Notes under the pieces: generated by a model
What the model saw: the letters and a program-made list of their open reading frames with translations, nothing else
Database searches by the model: none
What the model was told of the DNA's origin: nothing
Part shown: piece after piece, positions 63,301 through 64,000 of the stretch
Position numbering within the stretch: position 1 is the first letter of the stretch
How the letters are laid out: every line of letters begins with the position of its first letter
Source: DATLFA01 sp039915945
Lineage (GTDB): Bacteria > Actinomycetota > Acidimicrobiia > Acidimicrobiales > WLNW01
DNA length: 64,000 nucleotides
Assembly (NCBI GenBank): GCA_039915945.1
Contig: JBDSMH010000019.1
Span: 86,408-150,407 of the forward strand
Reading direction: 5' to 3'
Program-made: the position numbers and the translations under genes

Positions 63301-64000
63301 GCCTCGATCCACCGATTTGGTTCTTGAGGTAGCGGTTTGCCGCGCGGTCAGCGGTATCTGATGGTCGTGCCGTTGTCCGTGGTGCGTTGATTCGCGCTGA
63401 AGCAGACCTTTGCGTTCGGTGGGTTGTGTGTGCTGGTATGCGCGCGTTGGGCTTGACCGCGGTCGTCGGGGTCAGCCGGGGGCCGGATGCAACGCGCGGA
63501 GCGCGGTGAGCGCGGTGGTGAACGCGTTCGCCCAGGGCCATTGGGTGGGCATGCGGAGGGTTGGTTTTCCGGAGCGGTTGATGAGCCGGCCGGGGATGGT
63601 GAGCAGTTGGGTGCGGACGGTGCGGGCGATGACGAGTTGGTTCTCGACGCGGGCGTTGCCGAGGGTGGCGGTCCAGCGGATCATGTTGTGGGCGAGGGCT
63701 GCGCATTGCAGCCAGGCACTGTTGGCTTGGAAGTTGCCCGACGGGATGTGTTCGAGTCCGGCGCCTTCTTTGAGGTCGCGGATGGCGAGTTCGACGACGG
63801 CGTGTTGGCGGTGGAACCGATCGACGGTGATGACGTCGTCGTCGAGGTCGGTGAGAAACGCGTGGTGTCGCCAGTCGGGCCACAGTCGTTGCTGGGCTCG
63901 GCCGGTGAGCCGGGTTCGGCGAACGATCAGGCGGCGCGTCACCTTCTTGTTGCCGGTGCCGGTGGTGTAGTCGCATTCGGCGACCTGTGCTTCGCCGTCG
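63301..64000 (-). mobile_element. IS1380-type insertion sequence, truncated by the window edge
   Basis: The transposase gene and about 170 bp downstream of it extend from a likely left end at 63301. The four bases before it are TTAA (63297-63300), the duplication expected for the IS1380/piggyBac group. The proposed end, GCCTCGATCCACCGATTTGG, reads into TTCTTGAGG. The other end is outside the window, so the inverted repeat cannot be checked. It sits just upstream of the frameshifted FecE-like gene. Confidence 0.55.
63472..64000 (-). CDS. IS1380 family transposase, C-terminal part (partial)
   Basis: The frame continues past the right edge and ends at 63472, leaving 175 codons. It carries the IS1380-type C-terminal region: DGEAQVAECDYTTGTGNKKV, RQHAVVELAIRDLKEGAGLE with the catalytic Glu of the DDE/RNase H fold, and NFQANSAWLQCAALAHNMIR. 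The typical ending LRALHPAPG precedes the stop. The reading frame is clean, so the copy may be active. Confidence 0.85.
   Translation of the reverse strand, partial: DGEAQVAECDYTTGTGNKKVTRRLIVRRTRLTGRAQQRLWPDWRHHAFLTDLDDDVITVDRFHRQHAVVELAIRDLKEGAGLEHIPSGNFQANSAWLQCAALAHNMIRWTATLGNARVENQLVIARTVRTQLLTIPGRLINRSGKPTLRMPTQWPWANAFTTALTALRALHPAPG

Noticed and set aside
62741..63976. A 411-codon open frame on the - strand, Arg/His/Pro-rich
   Set aside because: It overlaps both the transposase and the ABC ATPase in another frame and has the composition of a high-GC shadow; no domain is recognisable.

Overview
The window is 64 kb of high-GC DNA with frequent GTG and TTG starts, tightly overlapping operons, four LLM-class (F420-type) oxidoreductases, KstR/KstR2-like TetR regulators, orphan family-5 solute-binding lipoproteins, a DUF222/13E12-type HNH remnant and a Fur-KatG pair. 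Together these point to an actinobacterium; an Acidimicrobiia (Ilumatobacter-like) lineage is my inference from gene style, not something the sequence proves. No rRNA, tRNA, CRISPR array or prophage was recognised, and no gap between genes exceeds 300 bp. The theme is catabolism of hydrophobic carboxylic acids through CoA thioesters, probably steroid- or terpenoid-like or unusual aromatic or alicyclic compounds.

Region 1 (1-17.6 kb): a + strand operon of acyl-CoA dehydrogenase, hotdog thioesterase, three consecutive AMP-forming acyl-CoA synthetases and a second acyl-CoA dehydrogenase. A separate promoter follows, serving an enoyl-CoA hydratase, an orphan peptide-type binding lipoprotein and an LLM oxidoreductase. 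Facing them on the - strand are two amidohydrolase-2 proteins, a GntR/FCD regulator, a crotonase and a frameshifted HD-GYP protein. Region 2 (17.7-30.5 kb): a PIG-L deacetylase, a second orphan binding protein, an SMP-30 lactonase and a MaoC gene. Then comes a nine-gene - strand operon: ferredoxin, PaaC-like, PaaA-like (diiron), MaoC, acyl-CoA synthetase, SCP-x-type thiolase, PaaG-like crotonase, PAS-LuxR regulator and thioesterase. A KstR2-like TetR gene lies upstream. This operon is the best candidate for a poorly described pathway.

Region 3 (30.6-42.1 kb): a P-type ATPase gene with its middle deleted in frame abuts a DAC (diadenylate-cyclase-like) gene, followed by an HNH remnant and a TauD-type dioxygenase. 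A KstR-like TetR gene has a near-textbook KstR operator before it. Next is an operon of a putative Fe(II) oxygenase, a SnoaL-like protein, an amidohydrolase and an SDR, with a second KstR-like site in its divergent promoter. Two back-to-back LLM genes follow, one frameshifted in a G8 tract. Region 4 (42.3-45.0 kb): a partner-switching cluster (STAS, frameshifted sigma factor, GAF protein, MEDS-RsbW-like kinase).

Region 5 (45-58.3 kb): an orphan molybdopterin oxidoreductase, a deleted racemase, an ABC exporter, a Baeyer-Villiger monooxygenase overlapping a second SMP-30 lactonase, an LLM-SDR pair, an NmrA-like/CPBP pair and a 788-residue double CaiB CoA-transferase. Region 6 (58.4-64 kb): an oxidative-stress and iron block (Fur, KatG, Dps, thioredoxin-like ferredoxin, a frameshifted FecE-like ATPase) ending in an IS1380-type element that runs off the window. 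At least eight genes carry frameshifts or internal deletions, an unusually high load. Some, those in homopolymers, may be sequencing errors; others clearly look like decay.
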